Assembly (NCBI GenBank): GCA_031426735.1
Contig: JASJPK010000049.1
Span: 1-64,000, forward strand
Length of the DNA: 64,000 nucleotides
Source: PFJX01 sp031426735
GTDB taxonomy: Bacteria; Pseudomonadota; Gammaproteobacteria; Burkholderiales; Thiobacillaceae
Direction of reading: 5' to 3'
In this document: positions 1 through 8,604 of the stretch, piece by piece
Position numbering within the stretch: the stretch's first letter is position 1
Layout of the letters: every line of letters starts with the position of its first letter
Notes under the pieces: generated by a model
The model's input: only the letters and a program-made list of their open reading frames with translations
Databases searched by the model: none
Told to the model about the DNA's origin: nothing
Translations under genes and position numbers: made by a program

Positions 1-1258
1 GGCGCGCGCCGATTTTGGCGGTCTTTACCATACGGTCCTGAACCTGCACGACTTCGACCGGATAACCGGCAATTAGCACACTCACCCCAGCCTCCGGCAT
101 TGCTTCAAGATGTTCGAGCAGCAACCCGTTCAACGTACGCGGCCCTTCCACCGGAAATTGCATCTTCAACTTGCGATTCAACTCGCGCAGCGAAGCCGCA
201 CCGTCGACCAGATAACTGCCATCGGCCTGGATGCTGTCGGCAACCTGCCCGCCGGGAAGTACCGCAGTGAATTCGCCGACGATCTCTTCGAGGATATCTT
301 CGACCGTGACCAGGCCCAGCAATTCGCCATATTCGTCGACCACCAGGCCGAGCGACTGGCGGGTGGCCTGAAACTGCGTCAGTTGCATATAGAGCGAAGT
401 GCCGGACGGGATGTAATAGGGCTCGCGCAACCAGCTGCGAAACGCTTCAGCATCGAACTTTTCTTCCTGCAACCGCGCCAAGGCCCGGCGTACATGCAGG
501 ATACCGATAACGTTATTCGGCTCGCCTTCATACACCGGCAACCGGGCATGGTGACTGGTGCCGAGCTGGCGCACGATTTCTTCCGGCTCGGCAGCCAGAT
601 CGATCGCCTCGATCTGGCTGCGCGGCGACATCGCATCGTCGACCGTCACATCCTCCAGATCGAACAGATTGCTGAGGATGCTGCGGTGCTGGCTAGGCAA
701 CAAAGAGCCGGACTCCGCCAGCAGGGTGCGCAGCTCCTCGACCCCCATGCTGTGCTCCGAAACGGCGCTCGGATTCAGTCTGAACAACCTGAGTTGCGCC
801 TGCACGAACAGATTCACGAACCAGATCACCGGCCGCAACAGCTTGACCAGAAAAGTCAGCGGAAAACTCGCAACGGGGGCCAGACGATCCGGCCAGGACG
901 CGCCAATCACCTTCGGCGTCACCTCGGAAAATACCAGGATCAGGAACGTCACCAGCAGCGTCGCGACCGTCAATGCCAACTCGCTCTCGCCGTACAGTCG
1001 GAACACGATAACGGTGACCAGCGTCGCCGCCGCAGAATTGACCAGGTTGTTGCCGATCAGAATGGCCGAGAGCAGCTTGTCGGTCTGGGCCAGCAGCTTT
1101 TCAGCCAGATGCGCGCCGCGATGGCCGGATTTCGAGAGGGTTTTCAAGCGATAGCGGTTTACCGCCATCATGCTGGTTTCCGAACCGGAAAAGAACGCGG
1201 ACAACACCAGCAACAGGATCAAGACGCCAAAAAGCGCCTCTAGAGGGATGGCATCCAA
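1..1258 (-). CDS. CorB/HlyC-CorC family membrane protein with CBS domains (3' end outside window)
   Basis: About 419 codons are present and the frame runs off the left edge. The N-terminus has a hydrophobic segment followed by FFSGSETSMMAVNRYRLK, typical of the DUF21 membrane domain. Hydrophobic helices follow, then a CBS pair (around MSPRSQIEAIDL and LGLVVDEYGELLGLVTVEDI) and the start of a CorC_HlyC domain. Family members take part in magnesium/cobalt homeostasis at the inner membrane; the substrate here is inferred only from family. No ATG lies in frame near the start. I chose TTG at 1258, which gives an N-terminus LDAIPLEALFGVLILLL. It lies 54 bp after rlmD and reads the same way, so it is probably the last gene of a three-gene operon. 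Confidence 0.82.
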   Translation of the reverse strand, partial: MDAIPLEALFGVLILLLVLSAFFSGSETSMMAVNRYRLKTLSKSGHRGAHLAEKLLAQTDKLLSAILIGNNLVNSAAATLVTVIVFRLYGESELALTVATLLVTFLILVFSEVTPKVIGASWPDRLAPVASFPLTFLVKLLRPVIWFVNLFVQAQLRLFRLNPSAVSEHSMGVEELRTLLAESGSLLPSQHRSILSNLFDLEDVTVDDAMSPRSQIEAIDLAAEPEEIVRQLGTSHHARLPVYEGEPNNVIGILHVRRALARLQEEKFDAEAFRSWLREPYYIPSGTSLYMQLTQFQATRQSLGLVVDEYGELLGLVTVEDILEEIVGEFTAVLPGGQVADSIQADGSYLVDGAASLRELNRKLKMQFPVEGPRTLNGLLLEHLEAMPEAGVSVLIAGYPVEVVQVQDRMVKTAKIGAR

Positions 1259-1312
1259 ACGAGCAGTGCGGTAGTTGCGATGCGCCAGTGTAGCGCGCCG
1301 CCCTATCCCGCA

Positions 1313-2677
1313 CTATCGCTCGAACAGCGCGATGCTCTCCACGTGCGCGGTATGCGGGAACATGTTGGCGACCCCGGCAGTTTTCAGGCGATAACCTTTT
1401 TGATGCACCAGAACGGCGGCATCCCGCGCCAAGGTGGCTGGACTGCAGGAGACATAAACGATACGCGACGGCAAAGCCCCCGGCGCATCGGCGTCCGGCA
1501 GCGACTTGACCAATTCGATCGCACCGTCGCGCGGCGGATCGATCAGCAGTTTGTCGAAGCCACCCAGTTCCGCATAACGCTCCGGCGTCATCTCGAACAG
1601 ATTGGCAACGCTGAATTCGCTGCGTTCGGACAAGCCGTTGCGTACCGCATTTTCCCGCGCGCGCGCCACCAGTCCCTCGCTGCCTTCGATGCCGACCACA
1701 TGCGCACCACAACGGGCGATCGGCAAGCTGAAGTTGCCCAGACCGCAAAAGAAATCGGCAATTCGCTCGCCGGGTTGCACAGCCAGCAAACGCATGGCGC
1801 GGCGAATCAACATGCGGTTGATGCCGTGATTGACCTGGGTGAACTCGGTCGGCCGAAACGGCATGACCAGATCGAACTCGGGCAGGGAATAGCTCAGTTC
1901 GGGGGCAGCGAGCGGATGGAACGGATAAGCGGTATCCGGTCCCTTCGGCTGCAACCAGAACTGGATGCCGTGGCGATCGGCGAACGCGCGCACCAGTTCC
2001 TCATCCTCCGGCGTGAGCGGATCCATGATGCGCAAAACCAGCACCGACAGGGTATCGCCCGCCGCCAACTCGATCTGCGGCAAGCGGTCGCGTATCGACA
2101 GGCTTTCGACCAAGGCGCGCAACTTCGGCAGCAACGCCGAAATCTGCGGCAGCAATACTTCACAACTGGTCATGTCGGCGACATAACTGCTGCGCCGTTC
2201 ATGGAACCCCACCAGTACGCCGCCCTTCTTGGCCACATTGCGCACCGACAAACGGGCGCGGGTACGGTATCCCCAGGTCGGCCCATGGATGGGCGGCAAG
2301 ATGGTCTCGGGAGCGACCTTGCCAATATGTTCGAAGCAATCTTCCAGCACGCGCTGCTTGGCGGCGACTTGCGCGGCTTCGTCCAGATGCTGGTGGGTAC
2401 AGCCGCCGCAAATGCCGAACCAGGGGCATTTCGGTGTCACCCGGAACGGGCTGGCCTTGACGATCTGCGTCGCCTGCGCCTGCTCGAAGTCCGGTTTCTT
2501 GCGATAGCTGGAAGCGATGACGATTTCGCCGGTCAGCGCACCGTCGACAAAGATCGTTTTGCCGTCGCGACGGCCGATGCCCTTACCTTCGTGGTCAAGC
2601 GACTCGATCAGCATGGGCGGGGCGTTGGTCGACACGCTCGCCGGCCGGTTCGATCTGCCCCGCCTCATAGCGGCCAC
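1313..2677 (-). CDS. rlmD: 23S rRNA (uracil-1939-C5)-methyltransferase RlmD
   Basis: This SAM-dependent enzyme methylates U1939 of 23S rRNA. The 454-residue protein has an N-terminal TRAM domain (about 15-75) and a 4Fe-4S site with C84, C90, C93 (CPWFGICGGC) and C172. The Rossmann motif is FCGLGNFSLPIA, followed by DPPRDGA, and the catalytic Cys lies in YVSCSPATLARD (about C411). Length and motifs are complete for the family. The start at 2677 overlaps the preceding exonuclease gene by 13 nt, suggesting translational coupling; a later Met (residue 22) would remove a basic tail that is variable in the family. Confidence 0.95.
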   Translation of the reverse strand: MAAMRRGRSNRPASVSTNAPPMLIESLDHEGKGIGRRDGKTIFVDGALTGEIVIASSYRKKPDFEQAQATQIVKASPFRVTPKCPWFGICGGCTHQHLDEAAQVAAKQRVLEDCFEHIGKVAPETILPPIHGPTWGYRTRARLSVRNVAKKGGVLVGFHERRSSYVADMTSCEVLLPQISALLPKLRALVESLSIRDRLPQIELAAGDTLSVLVLRIMDPLTPEDEELVRAFADRHGIQFWLQPKGPDTAYPFHPLAAPELSYSLPEFDLVMPFRPTEFTQVNHGINRMLIRRAMRLLAVQPGERIADFFCGLGNFSLPIARCGAHVVGIEGSEGLVARARENAVRNGLSERSEFSVANLFEMTPERYAELGGFDKLLIDPPRDGAIELVKSLPDADAPGALPSRIVYVSCSPATLARDAAVLVHQKGYRLKTAGVANMFPHTAHVESIALFER

Positions 2678-3444
2678 GCCTCCAGAAACTCGAACCAGTG
2701 ATCGGCGCCGATCTCCTCCAGCGCCGCCCGCACCACGCCGATTTCCTCATCGTACTGGGCGGCCGTCAATACGCCGCGCATCTTCTGGAAGCGCAGAAAC
2801 ACCAGATAGGTATTGACCACGTCGGTCTCGCAATAATCGCGGATCGCAGCATGTTCGCCGCGCTGGAAGGCATCCCACACCGCGCTGCCATCCATGCCCA
2901 ACTTGCCGGGAAAGCCGAGCAGTTTGGCCAGCGCATCCAGCGGCGCATTGGCGCGCGCCTGGAAACTGGCCAGCACATCCATCAGATCGAGGTGTCGGGT
3001 GTGATAGCGATTCAGATAGTTGTTGTATTTGAAATCGCGATCATCGTCGCCCCAGTCCCAATAGCGCGGCGCGGTAACGCCATGCAGCAGGGAACGGTAA
3101 TGCAGCACCGGCAGATCGAAACCGCCGCCGTTCCAGGACACAATTTGCGGCGTGTACTTTTCGATGCCGTCGAAGAAGCGTTGCAACATCTCCGCTTCGC
3201 TCGCTTCGGGATGCGACAGCGACCAGACCTTGAAGGTTTTTTCGGTGCGCAGCACGCAGGAAATCGTCACCACACGCTGCAGGTAATGCGGCAGAAAATC
3301 GGAACCGCCGGTCTGCTGGCGGCGCATCAGCAGCCCCATCTCGCCCACCTCGTGATCGCTGGCCTCAGGGCCGACGTTGTGCAGACGGCGCAGGCCGTCG
3401 ATGTCCGGGATGGTTTCGATATCGAAGATGAGTACGGGAGTCAT
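2665..3444 (-). CDS. PolB-like 3'-5' exonuclease (DNA_pol_B_exo2 family)
   Basis: The 259-residue protein is a stand-alone DEDDy-type exonuclease domain. Motif I is FDIETIP (D8, E10), motif II lies in SWNGGGFDLPVL, and motif III is YCETDVVNTYL with the Tyr and Asp expected. There is no polymerase domain. Family members are predicted proofreading-like or RNA/DNA trimming exonucleases whose cellular substrate is not firmly known. The gene overlaps rlmD by 13 nt and heads the minus-strand operon that includes rlmD and the CorB-like gene. It is divergent from pgl, with a 61-bp promoter region between them. Confidence 0.85.
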   Translation of the reverse strand: MTPVLIFDIETIPDIDGLRRLHNVGPEASDHEVGEMGLLMRRQQTGGSDFLPHYLQRVVTISCVLRTEKTFKVWSLSHPEASEAEMLQRFFDGIEKYTPQIVSWNGGGFDLPVLHYRSLLHGVTAPRYWDWGDDDRDFKYNNYLNRYHTRHLDLMDVLASFQARANAPLDALAKLLGFPGKLGMDGSAVWDAFQRGEHAAIRDYCETDVVNTYLVFLRFQKMRGVLTAAQYDEEIGVVRAALEEIGADHWFEFLEAWPL

Positions 3445-3505
3445 GGGGTCTTGGGATACGCGACTAAAATCTGATTGATTTTATCCGCATTCCCTCGCCA
3501 AACCG

Positions 3506-4252
3506 ATGCACATGACCACGCCGACTTCGACATCGCTTGCTTCATCGTCCACGACCTCGCAGATGCGTTGGCACGTCGTCGCGGAATCGGATTGGCTTGC
3601 CGCCGCCTTGGCCTGGGTAAACCGGGCTGCGGCTGCGGCCATCGCGGCACGCGACGAATTCCATCTCGTACTGGCCGGCGGCAGTACGCCGGAAAGGCTG
3701 TATCGCGCTCTGGCTGGCCAGACTCACGATTGGGCGCGCTGGCATATCTGGTTTGGTGACGAACGCTGCCTGCCGAAGAACGATCCGCAACGCAACAGCC
3801 ATATGGCAGCCTCGGCCTGGCTTGATCGGGTCGCCATTCCCGCACAACAGATCCATATCATCCCGGCCGAACGGGGCGCCGAGGCAGCGGCAACGGCCTA
3901 TGCCAAGGAACTTGGCGGCCGCGCAACATTCGATCTGGTGCTGCTCGGTCTGGGCCAGGATGGACACACCGCCAGCCTTTTTCCGGACCACAATTGGGGC
4001 AACGATAACGCTGCGCCCGACGCGATGGCGGTGCTGGACGCGCCGAAACCGCCGCCGGAGCGGGTAACGCTTTCAGCGCGACGCTTGTCGCATACACGTA
4101 GCGTCCTGTTCCTGATCGGCGGCGCCGACAAACGCCCTGCACTGACACGTTGGCGGGACGGTGCAGTCATTCCGGCCGCGGCGATCCAACCGGATTGCGG
4201 GGTAGATTTGCTGATTGATATGAATGCTTGTCCGCCAGGAGAACCAAAATGA
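3506..4252 (+). CDS. pgl: 6-phosphogluconolactonase
   Basis: The enzyme hydrolyses 6-phosphogluconolactone to 6-phosphogluconate in the oxidative pentose phosphate/Entner-Doudoroff routes. The 248-residue protein shows the DevB-type signatures LVLAGGSTPERLYRAL near residue 55, WHIWFGDERCLP, QRNSHM, and LVLLGLGQDGHTASLFP. Length is normal. Two Met codons (3506, 3512) compete as start and neither has a strong ribosome site. The stop overlaps the ATG of the next gene (ATGA), so the two are probably co-translated, although the next gene is unrelated in function. Confidence 0.93.
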   Translation: MHMTTPTSTSLASSSTTSQMRWHVVAESDWLAAALAWVNRAAAAAIAARDEFHLVLAGGSTPERLYRALAGQTHDWARWHIWFGDERCLPKNDPQRNSHMAASAWLDRVAIPAQQIHIIPAERGAEAAATAYAKELGGRATFDLVLLGLGQDGHTASLFPDHNWGNDNAAPDAMAVLDAPKPPPERVTLSARRLSHTRSVLFLIGGADKRPALTRWRDGAVIPAAAIQPDCGVDLLIDMNACPPGEPK

Positions 4253-5715
4253 GAAAAACCTTGCTTGTGCTTGCACTGCTTGCCGCCCAGGGGGCAATCC
4301 ATAACGCCAACGCGCTGGACGAACGTCCGAGCGGTTCGGCAGAGCAGACCTCACTCGCGGTGACCATCTATAACGGCGACCTCGCCTTGGTACAGGATGC
4401 CCGAACAGTGCGCGTCCACAACGGCGACAACCTGCTCGCCTGGCGCGATGTTTCCGCGCGCATGCAACCGGAAACCGCGCTGCTGCGTTCGGTCGACGGT
4501 AAAAAACTCACCCTGCTGGAACAGAATTTCGATTTCGATTTGCTGACGCCGCAGAAACTGCTGGAAAAATCCGTCGGCGAATCGGTGCGGGTGATCCGCA
4601 ACCAGCCGATCACCGGCGTCGAATTCAGCGAATATGCCACCGTGCTCGCGGCCAACGAGGGCGCCGTGCTGCAATTCAAGGATCGAGTGGAAACCGGCAT
4701 CCCCGTCCGTCTGGGTTTCAGCGCGGTACCTGCCAGCCTGCGCGACCGCCCGACGCTGTCCATGCTGTTCAACACGGAAGTGCCGGCCAGCACCCGCTTT
4801 CTCAGCGCCAACGCCGTGGCCGATATCGGTCTGGAATTGAGCTATCTCACCGGCGGACTGACCTGGAAGGCGGATTACGTCGCAGAACTCTCGGCCAAGG
4901 AAGACAGCATCGACCTGAACGGCTGGGTCACCCTGACCAATACCAGCGGCACGGCGTACCCCAATACACGCCTGCAACTGGTTGCCGGCGAAGTGAACCG
5001 GGCCCAGCCCGAACGCGGACGCATGCCGGTCATGATGAAGGCCATGGCGATGGCCGACGCAGCCCCGCAAATGCAGGAAGAAAACCTGTATGAATACCAC
5101 CTCTACACGCTGGATCGCCTCACCACCCTGCTCGACAAGCAAACCAAACAAGTCGCCCTGCTGTCTGCGCAGAAAATCAAAACCGACAAGGAATTCCGCT
5201 TCATGGGCGCCGATTGGTACTACGGCGGCCAATACGGCGACCTCGGCCGCAAGCTGAAACCCAGCGTCTATATGGAATTCAGCAACAAGGGCGGCAATCT
5301 CGGCGTGCCGTTGCCCAAGGGCATCGTCCGTGTCTACAAAAAAGACAGCGCCGGCCGCGCCCAATTCATCGGCGAAGACCGCATCGAGCACACCGCCAAG
5401 GGCGAAACGGTCAGGCTCAAACTGGGCGAGGCGTTCGACATCACCGCCGACAAAAAGCAGAGCGACTTCCAGAAGATCGCCGCCGGCTTCAATGCGCGCG
5501 GCAGCATCGTCGAAACGGCCTACGTCATGGAAATTCGCAACGCCAAGCCTGAAAAAATCAACGTCAGCGTGATTGAGCCGATGCCGGGCGACTGGCAAAT
5601 GCTGCAGGAAAGCCACCCCCACAAGAAGGAAACGGCTCACACCGCCGTCTGGGACATCCCGCTGCCAGCAGAAGGCAAGGCCACGTTGATCTGGCGTGTG
5701 CGGGCGAAGTACTGA
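4249..5715 (+). CDS. DUF4139 domain protein, exported
   Basis: The 488-residue protein starts with a signal peptide (MRKTLLVLALLAAQGAIHNA, cleavage likely just after NANA). A long domain with a central coiled segment (LTTLLDKQTKQVALLSAQKIKTDKEF) follows, and the C-terminal half matches DUF4139 (SVYMEFSNKGGNLGVPLPKGIVRVYKKD to TLIWRVRAKY). Bacterial members are periplasmic or surface proteins of unknown role. I chose ATG 4249 because GGAG lies just upstream; it overlaps the pgl stop. The 2OG oxygenase gene follows after 2 nt, so the three probably form one transcript. Confidence 0.8.
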   Translation: MRKTLLVLALLAAQGAIHNANALDERPSGSAEQTSLAVTIYNGDLALVQDARTVRVHNGDNLLAWRDVSARMQPETALLRSVDGKKLTLLEQNFDFDLLTPQKLLEKSVGESVRVIRNQPITGVEFSEYATVLAANEGAVLQFKDRVETGIPVRLGFSAVPASLRDRPTLSMLFNTEVPASTRFLSANAVADIGLELSYLTGGLTWKADYVAELSAKEDSIDLNGWVTLTNTSGTAYPNTRLQLVAGEVNRAQPERGRMPVMMKAMAMADAAPQMQEENLYEYHLYTLDRLTTLLDKQTKQVALLSAQKIKTDKEFRFMGADWYYGGQYGDLGRKLKPSVYMEFSNKGGNLGVPLPKGIVRVYKKDSAGRAQFIGEDRIEHTAKGETVRLKLGEAFDITADKKQSDFQKIAAGFNARGSIVETAYVMEIRNAKPEKINVSVIEPMPGDWQMLQESHPHKKETAHTAVWDIPLPAEGKATLIWRVRAKY

Positions 5716-5717
5716 CG

Positions 5718-6308
5718 ATGGATACCGGACAGATTGTCGATGCACTGACCGAACCCGGCTGGTGCGTAGTAGCCGATTATTTGAGCGCGGCCGAAACCGC
5801 CGCCCTGCGCGCTGAATGCCTGGCAGCGAATAGCGACAACGCCTTTCATCGCGCCGGCGTCGGACGCGGTACTGCCGAAATCCACTCCGAAATCCGCGGC
5901 GACCATGTGCTCTGGGTCGATGAAGCGCATGCCGGCCCCGCCTTGCGGAGTGCTTTGGCAAAACTGGAAGCGTTGCGCCTGGCGGTCAACCAAGCCTTGT
6001 ACCTCGGCCTGTTCGACGTCGAACTGCACTTCGCCATCTACCCGCCCGGTGCCGGCTATCGCCGCCATCTCGACCGGTTCCAGGACGACGACCGACGCAC
6101 GCTGACGGTCATTCTCTATCTCAACGAAAACTGGACAAGTACCGACGGTGGCCTGCTGCGTTTCTGGCCGGATGCAACCGATACGGCAATTGAAATCGCC
6201 CCGCGCGGCGGCACCCTGGTCACCTTTTTATCGGAACGCTTCTGGCACGAAGTCGCCCCCGCCCAGCACCAACGTTTAAGCCTGACCGGATGGTTCCGAC
6301 GGCGCTAA
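5718..6308 (+). CDS. 2-oxoglutarate/Fe(II)-dependent oxygenase (prolyl 4-hydroxylase-like)
   Basis: The 196-residue protein has the double-stranded beta-helix facial triad: H117-x-D119 in YRRHLDRFQDD and H177 in SERFWHEV, with R186 in the position that binds 2-oxoglutarate. The strand TLTVILYLNENW and the turn GGLLRFWPD are typical of P4Hc/SM-20-like proteins. These enzymes hydroxylate protein or small-molecule substrates in the cytosol; the substrate here is unknown. It follows the DUF4139 gene by 2 nt and is the last gene of this plus-strand run. Confidence 0.85.
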   Translation: MDTGQIVDALTEPGWCVVADYLSAAETAALRAECLAANSDNAFHRAGVGRGTAEIHSEIRGDHVLWVDEAHAGPALRSALAKLEALRLAVNQALYLGLFDVELHFAIYPPGAGYRRHLDRFQDDDRRTLTVILYLNENWTSTDGGLLRFWPDATDTAIEIAPRGGTLVTFLSERFWHEVAPAQHQRLSLTGWFRRR

Positions 6309-6592
6309 GCAACTGCGCTGTTAGCGCCGAAACCCGCAGTCAGGAATACGCATGCAACGAAGCAACAGATCACCGGCGGCAAATTTCGGATTAACAAATC
6401 GGCAATAAAACGCAGTTACCGTAGTCCATAGGGTGCGCCATGCGCACCTGCCTGGAATGCTCTCCAAGGCCACTCGGGCGCTCGACGAGCGATCTTGTAA
6501 CCTCTTTTTCTACAGTAATACCCACGCATAAAGGGGCCTCTTCGCGTTATCCTGAAATCCCTGCCCAACGTAGGGCGGTTCAAGGAGACACA
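6309..6592 (+). promoter_or_regulatory. Intergenic region before pap, with one palindromic repeat
   Basis: This 284-bp gap holds one copy of a GGTGCGCCATGCGCACC palindrome at about 6431-6447, a family also seen at 19953-19998 and 22187-22240. An open frame continues upstream of pap here, but it crosses the repeat and shows no family similarity. The strong ribosome site AAGGAG at about 6582-6587 decides the pap start. No clear -35/-10 pair was identified. Confidence 0.5.
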
Positions 6593-8086
6593 ATGTTCGA
6601 ATCCGCAGAGATCGGCCACAAAGTCGACAAGGCCAGTTACGAAAAGCAGCTTCCGGCATTGCGCGAAGCGTTACTCGACGCGCAATACGACCTGATCAGC
6701 ACACGTGCATTTCCCGTCGTCATCCTGGTTGGCGGCGTCGACGGCGCCGGTCGCAGCGAAACGGTAGGGCTGCTGAATCAATGGCTCGATCCGCGTCACA
6801 TCGAAACTCACGGCATGGGCGAACCTTCCGACGAAGAACGCGATCGCCCGCCGATGTGGCGCTTCTGGCGCGCGTTGCCGCCGAAAGGCAAGACGGCCGT
6901 TTTTCAAGGTTCCTGGTACAGCCTGCCCCTACTCGACCGGGTCTATGACCGCATCAAGACCGCCGCACTGGATCGGGCGATTGCACGCAATGTGCGGTTT
7001 GAACGGATGCTGGTCGATGAGGGTGCGTTGGTACTCAAGTTCTGGTTCCATCTATCCAAAGATCGGCAGGAAAAACGCCTGAAGACCCTGCAGAAAGACC
7101 CGCACACGCGCTGGCGCGTGACCGAACGCGACTGGGAGCATTTTTCCCATTACGACAAATTCCTGGAGACCAGCTCGAAAATCTTGCGCATCAGCAGCAC
7201 CGCGCAAGCGCCCTGGTTCATCATCGAAGGCGAAGACGAACGTTTCCGCAGCCTCACGTTTGGTCGCATCCTGCTCGACAACTTGCGCCAGCGGCTCAAC
7301 CAGAGTTCCACACCGGTGCATTCGCTGCCTGCGCCATCGCTGCCGAAAGCCGTCGATAACCTGCACCTTCTGAAAGCGCTCGACCTCTCCGCCAGTCTGG
7401 ACAAACAGCGCTATCAAACCCGGCTGGAAGAACTGCAAGGCCGCCTGAACCTGCTCACGCGACATCGTCGCTTCGGCGAAATTTCGGTGGTCTGCGTATT
7501 CGAGGGCAACGACGCCGCCGGCAAGGGCGGCAGCATTCGCCGCATCACCGGCGCGCTCGATGCGCGGCGCTACCAGATCATCCCCATCGCCGCGCCGACC
7601 GATGAAGAAAAAGCACAACCCTACATGTGGCGATTCTGGCGGCATCTACCCCGGCGCGGCCGTCTGACCTTATTTGACCGCTCCTGGTACGGGCGCGTCC
7701 TGGTGGAACGGGTCGAAGGCTATTGTTCGGAATACGACTGGATGCGCGCCTACAGCGAAATCAACGATTTCGAGACGCAACTGACGGAACACAACGTGGT
7801 GCTGGTGAAGTTCTGGCTGGCGATCAGTCAGGAAGAGCAACTGAAGCGTTTTCAGGAGCGGGAAAAAACCGGCTTCAAGCGTTACAAGATCACGCCGGAA
7901 GACTGGCGTAACCGGGAAAAATGGACGGAGTACGAACAGGCCGTCTGCGACATGGTCGACCGCACCAGTACGGAAATTGCCCCTTGGACGCTGATCCCCG
8001 CCAACGACAAGAACCTGGCCCGCATCAAGATTCTGGAAACCTTGTGCGACCGCATCGAAGCGGGGTTGAAGGCAAGTAAAGGGTAA
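6593..8086 (+). CDS. pap: Polyphosphate:AMP phosphotransferase (double PPK2 domain)
   Basis: The enzyme transfers phosphate from polyphosphate to AMP to make ADP. The 497-residue protein contains two tandem PPK2 domains (about 10-235 and 245-490). The second has an intact Walker A (EGNDAAGKGG, from about residue 303) and the lid/Walker B region PYMWRFWRHLPRRG and FDRSWYGRVLVERVEG. The first has GGVDGAGRSE, where Arg-Ser replaces Lys-Gly, and lacks the DRSWY motif (QGSWYSLP), so it is probably inactive, as known for this family. I chose ATG 6593 (AAGGAGACACAATG); the longer frame upstream crosses a repeat. Confidence 0.93.
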   Translation: MFESAEIGHKVDKASYEKQLPALREALLDAQYDLISTRAFPVVILVGGVDGAGRSETVGLLNQWLDPRHIETHGMGEPSDEERDRPPMWRFWRALPPKGKTAVFQGSWYSLPLLDRVYDRIKTAALDRAIARNVRFERMLVDEGALVLKFWFHLSKDRQEKRLKTLQKDPHTRWRVTERDWEHFSHYDKFLETSSKILRISSTAQAPWFIIEGEDERFRSLTFGRILLDNLRQRLNQSSTPVHSLPAPSLPKAVDNLHLLKALDLSASLDKQRYQTRLEELQGRLNLLTRHRRFGEISVVCVFEGNDAAGKGGSIRRITGALDARRYQIIPIAAPTDEEKAQPYMWRFWRHLPRRGRLTLFDRSWYGRVLVERVEGYCSEYDWMRAYSEINDFETQLTEHNVVLVKFWLAISQEEQLKRFQEREKTGFKRYKITPEDWRNREKWTEYEQAVCDMVDRTSTEIAPWTLIPANDKNLARIKILETLCDRIEAGLKASKG

Positions 8087-8093
8087 ATCCCAA

Positions 8094-8162
8094 GTGGGAG
8101 CGGCCTCCTGGCCGCGATGCGATAACTGGATGTACGCATCGCGGCCAGGAGGCCGCTCCCAC
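8094..8162. repeat. Perfect 28-bp inverted repeat (hairpin) after pap
   Basis: The arms 8094-8121 and 8135-8162 are perfectly complementary (28 bp, beginning GTGGGAGCGGCCTCCTGG) around a 13-nt loop. It sits between the convergent pap and FKBP genes, so it could act as a bidirectional terminator, but there is no T-run. It more likely belongs to a REP-like dispersed family with GTGGGAGCG ends. Confidence 0.85.
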
Positions 8163-8183
8163 AACAACAACGCGTTCTGCTGT

Positions 8184-8528
8184 TTAGCGAACCGCCAGCA
8201 ACTCCACGTCGAACACCAACGTCGCATTCGGCGGAATCACGCCGCCGGCGCCGCGCGCGCCATAGCCGAGTTCGGGCGGAATGGTCAGTTTGCGCTTGCC
8301 ACCCACTTTCATGCCTGCCACGCCTTCATCCCAACCGCGGATGACATGACCGCGGCCGAGCGGGAAATCGAACGGCTCGTTGCGATCGACGCTGGAATCG
8401 AACTTGCTGCCATTGGTCAGAAAACCGCTGTAATGCACACTGACCATGTTTCCGGCCTGAGCCTCAGCCCCCTCGCCCAACAGGATTTCCTCAATTACCA
8501 GCCCGCTGGCGGTCGTTGTTGTAGACAT
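8184..8528 (-). CDS. FKBP-type peptidyl-prolyl cis-trans isomerase
   Basis: The 114-residue protein is a single FKBP domain without a signal peptide, so it acts in the cytosol. Family signatures are VSVHYSGFLTNGSKFDSS, FPLGRGHVIRGWDEGVAGM, GGKRKLTIPPELGYG and PPNATLVFDVELL. The start at 8528 (MSTTTTASGLVIEE) follows a good AAGGAG ribosome site; a frame upstream adds 15 residues but lacks that site. It is probably monocistronic: the next minus-strand gene upstream ends 76 bp away. Confidence 0.93.
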   Translation of the reverse strand: MSTTTTASGLVIEEILLGEGAEAQAGNMVSVHYSGFLTNGSKFDSSVDRNEPFDFPLGRGHVIRGWDEGVAGMKVGGKRKLTIPPELGYGARGAGGVIPPNATLVFDVELLAVR

Positions 8529-8604
8529 GAACACTCCTTGTAAATACGCAAGATGGAAATAAAAACGCGGCACGCAAAGCGCGTGCCGCGCGAGAAAAAA
8601 CGAC

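Noticed and set aside
110..1243. A 377-codon plus-strand frame at the left edge
   Set aside because: It lies opposite the CorB-like gene, whose protein has clear DUF21 and CBS features.
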